Assembly (NCBI GenBank): GCA_012965445.1
Contig: DTSJ01000311.1
Span: 1 to 9,259 of the forward strand
DNA from: Candidatus Hydrogenedentota bacterium
GTDB lineage: Bacteria; Hydrogenedentota; Hydrogenedentia; Hydrogenedentiales; GCA-2746185
DNA: 9,259 nucleotides
Reading direction: 5' to 3'
The position numbers and the translations under genes were made by a program. Shown here one piece after another: positions 1 through 6,523 of this stretch; within the stretch, counting starts at the first letter, position 1; each line of letters starts with the position of its first letter. A model generated the notes under the pieces. It did not search any database. It saw only the letters and a list, made by a program, of their open reading frames with translations, and was not told the DNA's origin.

Positions 1-54
1 GTCTTTTCCCTCATAACCCAAAGGTCGCAGGTTCGAATCCTGCCCCCGCTACCA
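1..54 (+). tRNA. 3' portion of a Met-type tRNA (CAT anticodon), probably an att-site remnant
   Basis: Bases 10-16 form an anticodon loop CTCATAA with anticodon CAT. They are followed by a 3' anticodon strand (17-21, CCCAA), a variable loop, a perfect T arm (GCAGG 27-31, loop TTCGAAT, CCTGC 39-43), a 3' acceptor strand (44-50) and an encoded ACCA (51-54). The CCC next to the loop suits an initiator tRNA. The 5' anticodon strand should read TTGGG at 5-9 but reads TTTCC, so only the two outer pairs can form. The recognisable tRNA therefore begins at about base 9-10. Tyrosine-recombinase elements commonly recombine at the anticodon loop and leave such a 3' fragment. I infer that this is the distal att scar of an element lying to the left of the window. 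A decayed or mis-assembled tRNA is the alternative; tRNA-Ile with a modified CAT anticodon is less likely. Confidence 0.65.
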
Positions 55-67
55 TTTTAAGTTCCTG

Positions 68-102
68 CGGCGTACAGGTTTATGTGCGCCGTTCTTTCAT
101 TT
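68..102 (+). terminator. Hairpin with T-rich tail after the tRNA fragment
   Basis: Bases 68-75 (CGGCGTAC) pair with 84-91 (GTGCGCCG) in an eight-base-pair stem with one G-U pair and an eight-base loop. The pyrimidine-rich tail TTCTTTCATTT follows. This resembles an intrinsic terminator for the tRNA transcript. Its presence suggests that the sequence right of base 54 is the tRNA's native downstream flank. The tail is interrupted by C and A, so strength is uncertain. Confidence 0.5.
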
Positions 103-125
103 CACATCCGTTGTTCTCCTGGTTT

Positions 126-143
126 TGTACAGTAAACTGTACA
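126..143. promoter_or_regulatory. Operator-like element, TGTACA-N6-TGTACA (copy 1)
   Basis: TGTACA at 126-131 and 138-143 is separated by GTAAAC. This copy is a perfect inverted repeat with eight-base arms (TGTACAGT / ACTGTACA) and a two-base centre, and it also reads as a 12-base tandem. The same architecture recurs at 6322-6339 and 9210-9227, both times between transcription units. It lies about 30 bases upstream of a candidate promoter, so binding of a dimeric regulator is plausible. No specific regulator family is assigned. Confidence 0.45.
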
Positions 144-176
144 GTGAATTCGATCCTTCAACTCTTCCGTTTCTTT

Positions 177-204
177 TGTTCCTTTCTTCGTCTTCATCTA
201 TATA
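177..204 (+). promoter_or_regulatory. Candidate sigma-70 promoter upstream of the opp leader
   Basis: TTGTTC (177-182) and TATATA (199-204) are spaced 16 bases apart and sit just before a strong ribosome-binding site at 213-221. Transcription would start near 211. This would give the opp operon a leader of about 400 bases. The -35 match is only partial, and a second promoter closer to 623 cannot be excluded. Confidence 0.35.
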
Positions 205-223
205 GACTGCTTGAGGTGAGGAA

Positions 224-310
224 ATGCGCACCTATTTGTGGATTTTTTTGAGTAAGAGTTGGTTCGAGCCACATGGACAACCTTTGGGGTCGTGCCCTAA
301 CGACTTTTAG
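224..310 (+). CDS. Possible leader peptide, 28 codons, unknown function
   Basis: An ATG at 224 is preceded by GAGGTGAGG (213-221), one of the best Shine-Dalgarno matches in the window. It opens a 28-codon frame ending in TAG at 308-310. The peptide begins MRTYLWIFLS, contains three aromatic residues in its first seven positions, and ends near GSCPNDF. I recognise no family. It lies between a candidate promoter and a series of hairpins ahead of the opp genes, so a leader peptide controlling them is possible. A frame this short can also arise by chance; only the ribosome-binding site argues for translation. Confidence 0.3.
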   Translation: MRTYLWIFLSKSWFEPHGQPLGSCPNDF

Positions 311-341
311 CTACCTTTGGGGCGGGACCACAACTGATTTT
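280..341 (+). repeat. Imperfect tandem repeat, two units of about 33 bases
   Basis: Units at 280-308 and 313-341 share an identical ACCTTTGGGG core. About 20 of 29 aligned positions match, including CC, AAC and a terminal TTTT. No clear third unit is seen. It overlaps the end of the possible leader ORF. Confidence 0.4.
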
Positions 342-348
342 CGACTGC

Positions 349-416
349 TGCCACCGCGGTGAGGCATCGAAAACCTTTCGCAGATTGGCTCATAGGGTCG
401 AGCCAGGCTTTTCGAT
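349..416 (+). other. Inverted-repeat cluster in the opp leader
   Basis: CACCGCGGTG (352-361) is a perfect palindrome flanked by TGCC and GGCA. It is followed by a long hairpin in which ATCGAAAA (366-373) pairs with TTTTCGAT (409-416). CC (374-375) can extend the outer stem with GG (406-407), leaving one bulged base. Inside it, TGGCTC (386-391) pairs with GAGCCA (400-405). Two nested perfect stems suggest a folded RNA or a DNA cruciform. It matches no riboswitch class that I recognise. Confidence 0.45.
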
Positions 417-497
417 CTACACACACATTACCTATGAACAATGGCGGATCAGTTTTCGGGATGCACAGCCTGCGATTCAAACTTTTTCGCCGGAGCC

Positions 498-539
498 AGA
501 TACAACACCCGGCTCACCCATCGTGATGGTCTTGTATCT
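498..539 (+). other. Second hairpin in the opp leader
   Basis: AGATACAA (498-505) pairs with TTGTATCT (532-539), with an inner hairpin CCATC / GATGG (518-522 / 525-529). It ends about 85 bases before the first opp start codon. No T-tract follows, so it is not an obvious terminator. Function is unknown. The remainder of 417-622 shows nothing else that I can support. Confidence 0.4.
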
Positions 540-622
540 CCGCGGAAGTTTGTAGTGGACAGCACGCGCCTAACATTTGATAGACTGCTAAAAGGTAGCT
601 AGACTCGGATCGGTTGTACTCA

Positions 623-1573
623 ATGCAGGAATACATTATTCGTCGCCTTTTGGCGCTCATCCCTACGTTGTTTTTCGTGAGCATAATCGTGTTCTGTTCC
701 ATTCGCCTTATTCCGGGCGATGTCGTCGATCTGATGATGTCGCAGAACGACATCTCCACCGGGCAGGATCGCGCCAAGGTCGAAGCGGCGCTCGGACTAG
801 ATCAGCCGATGATCATCCAATATTTCCGATGGCTGGGCGACGCCTGTCGTGGCGACCTCGGACGATCGTTGTGGCGCAACACCGAAGTCACCGAGCAACT
901 TGCCGCGCGATTACCGGTGACGTTTGAACTTGGTTTTCTTGCGCTCTTCGTAGCGTTGTCTGTCGCGATACCGATCGGGATTTACTCGGCAATGCGACAG
1001 GACACGTTGGGCGACTACGTGACACGATCATTTTCGCTCGTAATGTTGGCGATTCCGGGGTTCTGGTTGGGGACATTGGTGATGGTGTTCCCTGCGGTGT
1101 GGTGGCGTTGGGCGCCAAACATCGAATACACGCCATTTTTCGAAGCACCGATTGCGAACCTTAAACACATGCTGATACCGGCAATCTTGCTGGGGCTATC
1201 GCTTTCGGCAGTGACGATGCGGATGACGCGCACGATGATGCTGGAAGTGCTGCGACAGGACTACATCCGTACGGCGCGGGCGAAGGGTTTGGGGGAGGTC
1301 AGGGTCGTAGTGCAACACGCGTTGCGTAACGGTCTGATTCCAATCGTGACCTTAATCGGGCTACAGGCACCCATGCTGATCGGCGGCGCGGTAATTATGG
1401 AACAGATATTTGTGATTCCGGGCATCGGGCTGATGCTCCTCGAAGCGGTTTTTCAGCGTGACTATCCGGTGGTATCCGGCGTTTTCATGGTGGTTGGCAT
1501 CGGCGTGCTGTTGATCAACCTAATTGTCGATTTAAGTTATGGCTGGCTCGATCCGAAGGTTCGGACGACATGA
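623..1573 (+). CDS. Peptide-type ABC transporter inner-membrane permease, OppB/DppB class
   Basis: This is the first of two permeases forming the membrane channel of a peptide-class importer. The 316-residue protein starts MQEYIIRRLLALIPTLF, the usual N-terminal signature, with a first membrane helix at about 8-29. The conserved RLIPGD follows at 28-33. The binding-protein-dependent transport domain occupies about 95-310. The cytoplasmic coupling (EAA) loop is near 211-245, with RTARAKGLGE followed by HALRNGLIP, and the PGIG turn is at 266-269. A TTG at 614 is in frame, but ATG 623 gives the family's typical start. The ribosome-binding site is weak (GGATCGG, 607-613). Its stop overlaps the next start by four bases (ATGA), so translation is probably coupled. 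Substrate cannot be deduced: oligopeptide, dipeptide, nickel and opine systems share this fold. Confidence 0.93.
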   Translation: MQEYIIRRLLALIPTLFFVSIIVFCSIRLIPGDVVDLMMSQNDISTGQDRAKVEAALGLDQPMIIQYFRWLGDACRGDLGRSLWRNTEVTEQLAARLPVTFELGFLALFVALSVAIPIGIYSAMRQDTLGDYVTRSFSLVMLAIPGFWLGTLVMVFPAVWWRWAPNIEYTPFFEAPIANLKHMLIPAILLGLSLSAVTMRMTRTMMLEVLRQDYIRTARAKGLGEVRVVVQHALRNGLIPIVTLIGLQAPMLIGGAVIMEQIFVIPGIGLMLLEAVFQRDYPVVSGVFMVVGIGVLLINLIVDLSYGWLDPKVRTT

Positions 1574-2466
1574 ATGATGTAGCCGCTGTATCGATTAAAA
1601 GTTCGCAACGTTCGACCGGTCCACTGGTCGATCTCGTTGCGCGGATGTTTCAGGAGAAACCATTGGGCGCTGCCGGGGGCACGATCTTCATCGCCTTCCT
1701 GCTGTGTGGAATATTTGGGGGAGTGCTCGCTCCGCACGGCGTGAATGATACGAATATCCTGCACCGTTTGGAGGCGCCGTCGCTTGAATACCCGATGGGA
1801 ACCGACCACGTTGGGCGCGACGTGTTTTCGCGGGTCTTGATTGGGGCGCAGCTATCCATGATCGTGGGCTTTTCCGCTGCAGCACTGGCCACTGTCATTT
1901 CAATCATACTCGGGGTTCTCTCCGGCTACCTCGGCGGATGGATTGATATGACCATTCAGCGGTTTGTCGATGCCTGGATGACCTTTCCGGGTCTGGTGTT
2001 GCTGATAGTCGTTATCTCTATCGTCGGCCCGGGGCTTCCGCAGATTGCCATAGTCCTCGGCTTGCAGTACGGCATCGCAGGTTCGCGCATTGTCCGCGGT
2101 TCCGTCATCTCAGTGCGAGAAAACATGTACACCCACGCGGCGCAGTCGATCGGCGCCGGCACCTTGCATATTCTATGGCGGCACATATTACCGAATATCA
2201 TGCCCGTCCTCATCGTGCTTTTCACGACCCGGGTCGGCGCCGTAATTTTGGCTGAAGCTGGCCTTTCGTTTCTGGGTTTGGGAGTTCCGCCACCACAGCC
2301 AACTTGGGGCGGCATGCTCGCTGGGTCTGGCCGCGCCTACATGTACGTTGGTCCGTGGCTTGCTCTGGCGCCTGGTCTCTGTTTGACAGTCGTCGTGTTT
2401 GCCGTCAATATATTCGGCGACGCGTTGAGAGATCTTCTCGATCCCCGGATGCGAGGTCTGCGGTGA
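1570..2466 (+). CDS. Peptide-type ABC transporter inner-membrane permease, OppC/DppC class
   Basis: This is the second permease, partner of the upstream protein. At 298 residues it has normal family length. After a cytoplasmic N-terminus, a first membrane helix spans about 36-54. The hallmark MGTDHVGRDVFSRVLIGA (76-93) precedes the transport domain at about 92-290. The coupling loop is near 184-212 (IGAGTLHILWRHILPN). The conserved LAEAGLSFLGLG (228-238) and the C-terminal GDALRDLLDPRMRG (283-296) complete the signature. ATG 1570 overlaps the preceding stop by four bases and has AAGG at 1556-1559. Its TGA overlaps the GTG start of the binding-protein gene, again by four bases. No feature departs from the family. 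Confidence 0.93.
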   Translation: MNDVAAVSIKSSQRSTGPLVDLVARMFQEKPLGAAGGTIFIAFLLCGIFGGVLAPHGVNDTNILHRLEAPSLEYPMGTDHVGRDVFSRVLIGAQLSMIVGFSAAALATVISIILGVLSGYLGGWIDMTIQRFVDAWMTFPGLVLLIVVISIVGPGLPQIAIVLGLQYGIAGSRIVRGSVISVRENMYTHAAQSIGAGTLHILWRHILPNIMPVLIVLFTTRVGAVILAEAGLSFLGLGVPPPQPTWGGMLAGSGRAYMYVGPWLALAPGLCLTVVVFAVNIFGDALRDLLDPRMRGLR

Positions 2467-4217
2467 AAACGTTATTTGCAACCGCGCTTTCCATGGTCGC
2501 TCTTTACGGTTTTTTCCTGCTGCTCAGTTTCGCGGGACAGCCCGGAGGATCGGATGAGCAAACGTTATTCAGCGTGCCTCCTTACGAACCGCCTCCACCG
2601 GAAGAGCCGCAGTACGGTGGCACCCTCAACGTGGGGAATGTCAACCTAATGTTATCGCCGTTGTCCTGGGATCCTGCCGATTGGAATTGGAAGCAGAATC
2701 AGGATACCGGGATGTATTTTGAGCAACTTTTCGCCGCCGACCTCGACAAGAGCATCCGCAAGGGCGGCCCGTATCCTTTCACGATGCAAGCCTATTTTCC
2801 GGCCGACGCGTTGCGTGGCGAAATCGTCAACACTTGGGAGTGGGAAGATCCCCTGACGATAGTCATGCATTTGCGCAGCGGAATTATGTTTCCCGACAAA
2901 CCCGGGATTTTGAAGCGACGTGAGCTGACGGCCGACGATGTGGTTTTCTCGTATGAGCGCCAGGCGCAAAGCCCGAAACTCATTCCGACCTACTTCGATC
3001 ATATCGACAGCGTCACAGCCCGCGATGACCATACAGTAGTTTTCAAGCTCAACAAGTTCAACGCCGAATGGGATTACCGCTTTGGGTACGGATATTTCTC
3101 CGGTATCCTTCCCCGAGAGTTGGAGAACGTCGACATCAAAGATTGGCGCAACGCAGTCGGAAGCGGCCCATTCCAGATAGAAGAGTTTATTGATGGTTCC
3201 TCGCAGACTTATGTCAAGACGCCCGATTACTGGGATCGCGAAACCCTCGACGGAACGCAGTACGAAATCCCATTCGTCGACACGCTGGTCATGCGCATCA
3301 TTAAGGATAAAGCAACATGGCTGACGGCGCTGCGCACGGGCCAGCTCGATATCCTGGAAGCAATCGATTGGATTTCCGTCAATCATCTGCGTCATACGAC
3401 TCCCGAGTTAAAATGGTCGCGAGCGATGTCTACCAATGGCCGGTTCATAGCGATGCGATGCGATCAAGAGCCGTTCGACGATCTGCGCGTCCGTCGGGCC
3501 TTGAATCTTGCCGTCAATCAGGTGGAGATCGTCGAACACTTTTACGGCGGGAACGCTGAATTGTTTGCATTCCCACAAAAACCAGCATTTGCAGGATACT
3601 ACGAGCCGCTTGAGGCCATGCCCGCCTCCGTTCAGGAATTGTTCACCTACAACCCCGAAAAGGCAAAGCAGCTACTTGCCGAAGCTGGATATCCAGACGG
3701 CTTTACGTTTGTCATGCAGGTAAATTCTGCCGACCCTATCAATATGGACATGATTCCTCTTTTGGTCGATTACTTGGCCAAGGTTGGTGTGACCATGAAG
3801 ATTCAGCCCATGGAATATGCTTCCTACCTTTCGGCGATGACGACACGGACGCATGGCCCGGGCTACTTTGGCGTAACGGGCCACGTCAATCCCACCACCA
3901 CGCTTCGGAAAAACTTCCTGACCGGGCAAACCTGGAACATGTTTGCCTTCTCCGATCCCGAAATCGATGCCCGCATTCTGGAAATGCTGGAAACCCGGGA
4001 CGAAACATTGCGTCAGAAACGAGTCAAAGATTTAACGGTCGATGTGCTCGATCTCGCGCCTGGAATTTGGTTGCCGGTGGAGTATTTTTATAGTGCCTGG
4101 TGGCCTTGGGTGAAGAATTACAATGGGGAGTTGCGCGCCGGTGCGCAACGAGGCGGGCCGATCTATGCTCGAATTTGGATCGATCAGGAGATGAAGAAGG
4201 AGATGGGTTTTGAGTAA
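2463..4217 (+). CDS. Extracytoplasmic solute-binding protein, family 5 (OppA/DppA class)
   Basis: This is the periplasmic receptor that captures substrate for the B/C permease. The start is GTG 2463: GAGG lies six bases upstream (2453-2456), the overlap with the previous stop is GTGA, and the N-terminus becomes an export signal. Upstream in-frame codons lie inside the permease gene and are not needed. The 584-residue product has a hydrophobic segment at about 3-24, an acidic Pro-rich linker at about 38-50 (PPYEPPPPEEPQ), then YGGTLNVG (51-58), the usual beginning of the binding fold. Later marks are GSGPF, DDLRVRRALNLAVN and NPEKAKQLLAEAGYPDGF. No lipobox cysteine is present, so the protein is either cleaved after about Ala24 or held by its helix. 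It sits between the permease and ATPase genes instead of first. Peptide is the likeliest ligand, but the fold also binds nickel, sugars and opines. Confidence 0.9.
   Translation: MKTLFATALSMVALYGFFLLLSFAGQPGGSDEQTLFSVPPYEPPPPEEPQYGGTLNVGNVNLMLSPLSWDPADWNWKQNQDTGMYFEQLFAADLDKSIRKGGPYPFTMQAYFPADALRGEIVNTWEWEDPLTIVMHLRSGIMFPDKPGILKRRELTADDVVFSYERQAQSPKLIPTYFDHIDSVTARDDHTVVFKLNKFNAEWDYRFGYGYFSGILPRELENVDIKDWRNAVGSGPFQIEEFIDGSSQTYVKTPDYWDRETLDGTQYEIPFVDTLVMRIIKDKATWLTALRTGQLDILEAIDWISVNHLRHTTPELKWSRAMSTNGRFIAMRCDQEPFDDLRVRRALNLAVNQVEIVEHFYGGNAELFAFPQKPAFAGYYEPLEAMPASVQELFTYNPEKAKQLLAEAGYPDGFTFVMQVNSADPINMDMIPLLVDYLAKVGVTMKIQPMEYASYLSAMTTRTHGPGYFGVTGHVNPTTTLRKNFLTGQTWNMFAFSDPEIDARILEMLETRDETLRQKRVKDLTVDVLDLAPGIWLPVEYFYSAWWPWVKNYNGELRAGAQRGGPIYARIWIDQEMKKEMGFE
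4197..4202 (+). promoter_or_regulatory. Ribosome-binding site deciding the TTG start of the D-type ATPase
   Basis: AAGGAG lies inside the end of the binding-protein gene, seven bases before TTG 4210. It is the best-spaced ribosome-binding site in the operon and settles the choice of the unusual start codon. Confidence 0.75.
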
Positions 4218-5184
4218 GAATCAACCGCTACTCCGTCTTACCGACGTCTCCGTGTCATTCCCCACGGATCGAGGCGTGGTGCGAGCGGTTGAGTCCGTGT
4301 CACTGGAAATCGATGCGGGCGAAACCCTCGCCGTCGTGGGAGAAAGCGGATCGGGTAAAAGCATCACGGCACTCTCGTTGCTCAGACTGATTCCCGAGCC
4401 GGGAACGATTGATCAGGGCAGCATCGAATTCGAAGGCCAGGATCTGCTGACACTGAATCGCAGTAGTATGCGGGCCATTCGCGGCAACCGCATCGCCATG
4501 ATTTTTCAGGAGCCCATGTCGTCCCTCAATCCCGTCGTGACAATTGGCAAACAGGTCGCTGAGCCCTTTCGGCTACACCGCCGAATGTCCAAGAAGAAGG
4601 CGCTCGATGCGGCGATTGAATTGCTCGCCAAAGTCGCCATCCCCGATCCAGCCAGCCGGATGAATTCCTATCCGCACGAGTTTTCCGGCGGAATGCGGCA
4701 ACGGGTGATGATTGCCATGGCCTTGGCGTGCCAGCCCAAGCTGATCATCGCCGACGAGCCAACGACGGCGCTCGACGTTACGGTACAGTCCCAAATACTG
4801 GCCTTGCTGAAGGATCTGACCAGGGAACTGGACTCGGCGCTCCTTCTCATCACCCACGATCTGGGGATCGTGGCACGCTATGCCGACCGCGTGGCCGTCA
4901 TGTATGGCGGTCGAATTATCGAGACCGCTTCCGCGCGCGATCTGTATCGCAACCCGAGACATCCTTACACGCAAGGTTTGCTGGCGTCCGTTCCCCGGCT
5001 TGACGACGAATCCGGCAAGCGACTTCTCCCCATCAATGGTCAGCCCCCAGACCTCGCACATTTACCCGCGGGCTGTGCGTTCTCCCTGCGCTGTCCGCAC
5101 GTCGCTGAACGGTGCAAATCCGACCGGCCCTTACTCGAAACTGTTGCAAACAACCACTCCAGCGCGTGCTTTGGATATGAATGA
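4210..5184 (+). CDS. Peptide-type ABC transporter ATPase, OppD/DppD class
   Basis: This is one of two cytoplasmic ATPases that power the importer. The 324-residue protein starts at TTG 4210, supported by AAGGAG seven bases upstream, and overlaps the binding-protein stop by eight bases. Nucleotide-binding motifs are complete: Walker A GESGSGKS (44-51), Q-loop FQEP (99-102), signature FSGGMRQR (158-165), Walker B LIIADEP (178-184), D-loop ALD (187-189) and switch His216. The C-terminal oligopeptide-transporter extension runs from about 235 to the end and carries Cys289, Cys295, Cys302 and Cys320. This spacing is typical of the family; an iron-sulfur cluster has been reported in a mycobacterial DppD, so one is possible here. 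Catalytic residues are intact, so both sites of a D/F heterodimer could hydrolyse ATP. Confidence 0.93.
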   Translation: MSKNQPLLRLTDVSVSFPTDRGVVRAVESVSLEIDAGETLAVVGESGSGKSITALSLLRLIPEPGTIDQGSIEFEGQDLLTLNRSSMRAIRGNRIAMIFQEPMSSLNPVVTIGKQVAEPFRLHRRMSKKKALDAAIELLAKVAIPDPASRMNSYPHEFSGGMRQRVMIAMALACQPKLIIADEPTTALDVTVQSQILALLKDLTRELDSALLLITHDLGIVARYADRVAVMYGGRIIETASARDLYRNPRHPYTQGLLASVPRLDDESGKRLLPINGQPPDLAHLPAGCAFSLRCPHVAERCKSDRPLLETVANNHSSACFGYE

Positions 5185-6199
5185 TACTATGGGTTCCGAT
5201 TCCGACATACTCCTCCGCGTTGAAGACCTCGCGATACATTTCCCCGTCACCGAAGGCGTCATCTTTCAGAAAGAAGTGGGTACGATCCGCGCGGTCGATG
5301 GCGTCTCGTTTGAGCTGAAACGCGGCGAGACCTTTGGACTTGTGGGAGAGAGCGGATGCGGCAAGTCGACCACCGCCTTGGCCGTCCTTCGGATGCTCGA
5401 GCCAACCGCAGGCCGCATTATCTTCGAAGGCGAAGACATCACCGACTACGACCAGAAACGACTGCGGCCGATCCGTCGACGGATGCAGATGGTCTACCAG
5501 GACCCTTTCGGCTCTCTCAATCCACGCATGAAGGTGCGCGACATCATCGGCGAGCCCTTAGTCGTCCATCGTCTGACGGGGACCCGAAGAGAATATCGGC
5601 AGCGCGTTCACGAGTTGATGGATCTGGTCGGTCTGTTGCCTGATATGGCAGATCGGTATCCCCACGAATTCTCCGGCGGCCAACGACAGCGTATCGGCAT
5701 TGCGCGAGCCCTTGCGCTAGAGCCCAGTCTCATCATCTGTGACGAGGCGGTCTCCGCCCTCGATGTGTCGATACAGGCCCAGGTACTGAATCTCTTCAGC
5801 GACCTGCAAGAGAGACTCGGACTCACCTACCTCTTTATCGCCCATGACCTCTCGGTCGTGCGCCATATCTGCGATCGCATCGCGGTCATGTACTTGGGCA
5901 AGATCGTGGAGGTCGCCGATAGTCGGCAGCTTTTTCGGGAGCCCAAGCACCCCTATACCGAAGCGCTGATGGCGGCGGTACCCGTGCCGGATCCCGAGAT
6001 CGAGGCGGAGCGCCCCCAACAACTGATCGTCGGCGAAGTACCCAGTCCGCAAAACGCGCCTCCCGGATGCCGATTCCATACGCGTTGCCCCAAGAGACTC
6101 GACGAGTGCTCCAAGATTGAGCCGGCGCTACTGTCCATTGAAGGTGAAAGAACCGTCGCGTGTCATCTGCACACTGCTGAGTCGAAAACCTCGGCGTAG
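5177..6199 (+). CDS. Peptide-type ABC transporter ATPase, OppF/DppF class
   Basis: This is the second ATPase of the importer, expected to pair with the D-type subunit. From ATG 5177 the protein has 340 residues. The start overlaps the previous stop by eight bases; an in-frame ATG at 5189 is an alternative, and neither has a strong ribosome-binding site. Motifs are Walker A GESGCGKS (57-64), Q-loop YQDP (107-110), signature FSGGQRQR (165-172), Walker [13 protein letters not shown] (185-196) and switch His223. The C-terminal extension holds Cys298, Cys304, Cys311 and Cys329, mirroring the D subunit. The open frame extends upstream inside the D gene, but that part is only the D gene read out of frame. 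It is the last gene of the operon. No clear intrinsic terminator follows. Confidence 0.92.
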   Translation: MNDTMGSDSDILLRVEDLAIHFPVTEGVIFQKEVGTIRAVDGVSFELKRGETFGLVGESGCGKSTTALAVLRMLEPTAGRIIFEGEDITDYDQKRLRPIRRRMQMVYQDPFGSLNPRMKVRDIIGEPLVVHRLTGTRREYRQRVHELMDLVGLLPDMADRYPHEFSGGQRQRIGIARALALEPSLIICDEAVSALDVSIQAQVLNLFSDLQERLGLTYLFIAHDLSVVRHICDRIAVMYLGKIVEVADSRQLFREPKHPYTEALMAAVPVPDPEIEAERPQQLIVGEVPSPQNAPPGCRFHTRCPKRLDECSKIEPALLSIEGERTVACHLHTAESKTSA

Positions 6200-6229
6200 G
6201 GTCAATTTAATCGGCCCATCTCTGGAACG

Positions 6230-6282
6230 GAGTATTCATTCATGAATCGGATGTGCAGAACTGTCGTAGGGTCAGAATACTC
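6230..6282. repeat. Inverted repeat after the opp operon
   Basis: GAGTATTC (6230-6237) is complementary to GAATACTC (6275-6282). The palindrome ATTCATGAAT (6238-6247) lies between them. The right arm lies at the start of the interspersed repeat. No T-tract follows, so it is not called as a terminator, although a 3'-end-protecting hairpin is possible. Confidence 0.35.
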
Positions 6283-6321
6283 AGCCTAACTTCAAAAATC
6301 TTGTTCTAGGAACGGTCTTCG

Positions 6322-6339
6322 TGTACAGTAAATTGTACA
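6322..6339. promoter_or_regulatory. Operator-like element, TGTACA-N6-TGTACA (copy 2)
   Basis: TGTACA at 6322-6327 and 6334-6339 is separated by GTAAAT. Relative to copy 1 the outer palindrome has one mismatch. As a tandem it reads TGTACAGTAAAT then TGTACAGTAAAA. It lies inside interspersed repeat copy A. Confidence 0.45.
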
Positions 6340-6351
6340 GTAAAAAATGGT

Positions 6352-6379
6352 GAACATGTTGCACATGTGCAACATGTTC
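6352..6379. repeat. Perfect 28-base palindrome with three ACATGT cores
   Basis: The whole of 6352-6379 equals its own reverse complement, with no spacer. It contains ACATGT at 6354, 6363 and 6372, so the core repeats every nine bases; the central 12 bases read TGCACATGTGCA. No T-run follows, which argues against an intrinsic terminator. A binding site for a multimeric protein, a recombination site or a cruciform is possible. The left 20 bases recur at the right edge of the window. Confidence 0.7.
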
Positions 6380-6406
6380 TGTCCGTCCCGAAAACTCGTA
6401 CTCGTT

Positions 6407-6447
6407 GAACTATAACGACTTAGAACTATGTCGTGCTTTAGTAAAGC
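6407..6447 (+). repeat. Short tandem and inverted repeats
   Basis: GAACTAT occurs at 6407-6413 and 6423-6429, with similar bases following each. GCTTTA (6435-6440) pairs with TAAAGC (6442-6447) around a single base. ACGAC / GTCGT flank the second GAACTAT. These may be only local low-complexity structure. Confidence 0.25.
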
Positions 6448-6523
6448 TGGCTTAGTTGAGGCCCATTTGTCACCTTCTCCGCTTCTTTTTGCCAGTCATT
6501 TCTGTTAGTTTCCGGGAGTACAA

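Larger units (their letters stand above)
6276..6379 (+). repeat. Interspersed intergenic repeat, copy A
   Basis: Bases 6276-6371 match 9165-9259 in the same orientation, with six substitutions and one single-base indel over about 96 positions. The unit contains, in order, AATACTCAG, a conserved AAAAATCTTGTTCTAGGA block, the TGTACA-N6-TGTACA element, an A-run with ATGG, and the start of a palindrome. The palindrome is complete here, to 6379. The other copy is cut by the window edge, so the true right end of the unit is unknown. No transposase is present. It could be a small non-autonomous element or a shared regulatory module. Confidence 0.75.

Noticed and set aside
280..341. CRISPR-like array at the two roughly 33-base repeats
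   Set aside because: Only two imperfect units abut each other, with no unique spacers and no cas genes.
2652..3395. A 247-codon open frame on the minus strand inside the binding-protein gene
   Set aside because: It lies wholly within a well-supported gene and shows no recognisable domain; it is a shadow frame.
4880..5176. An N-terminal extension of about 99 residues on the F-type ATPase from an upstream start
   Set aside because: The extension overlaps the conserved D-type ATPase coding sequence in another frame and resembles no domain; ATG 5177 gives normal family length.
5740..5770. Ala in place of Pro after the Walker B glutamate of the F-type ATPase (DEAVSALD)
   Set aside because: This variant is common in OppF/DppF proteins and leaves the catalytic glutamate intact.
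6352..6379. LexA/SOS box reading of the GAAC...GTTC palindrome
   Set aside because: Internal spacing does not fit GAAC-N4-GTTC or the other LexA consensus forms I know, and no SOS-type gene is adjacent.
6284..6413. Integron attC-like boxes: GCCTAAC near 6284 and GTTGAAC near 6404
   Set aside because: The two boxes are not complementary to each other, the second repeat copy lacks the first box, and no folded attC arms or integrase gene are visible.
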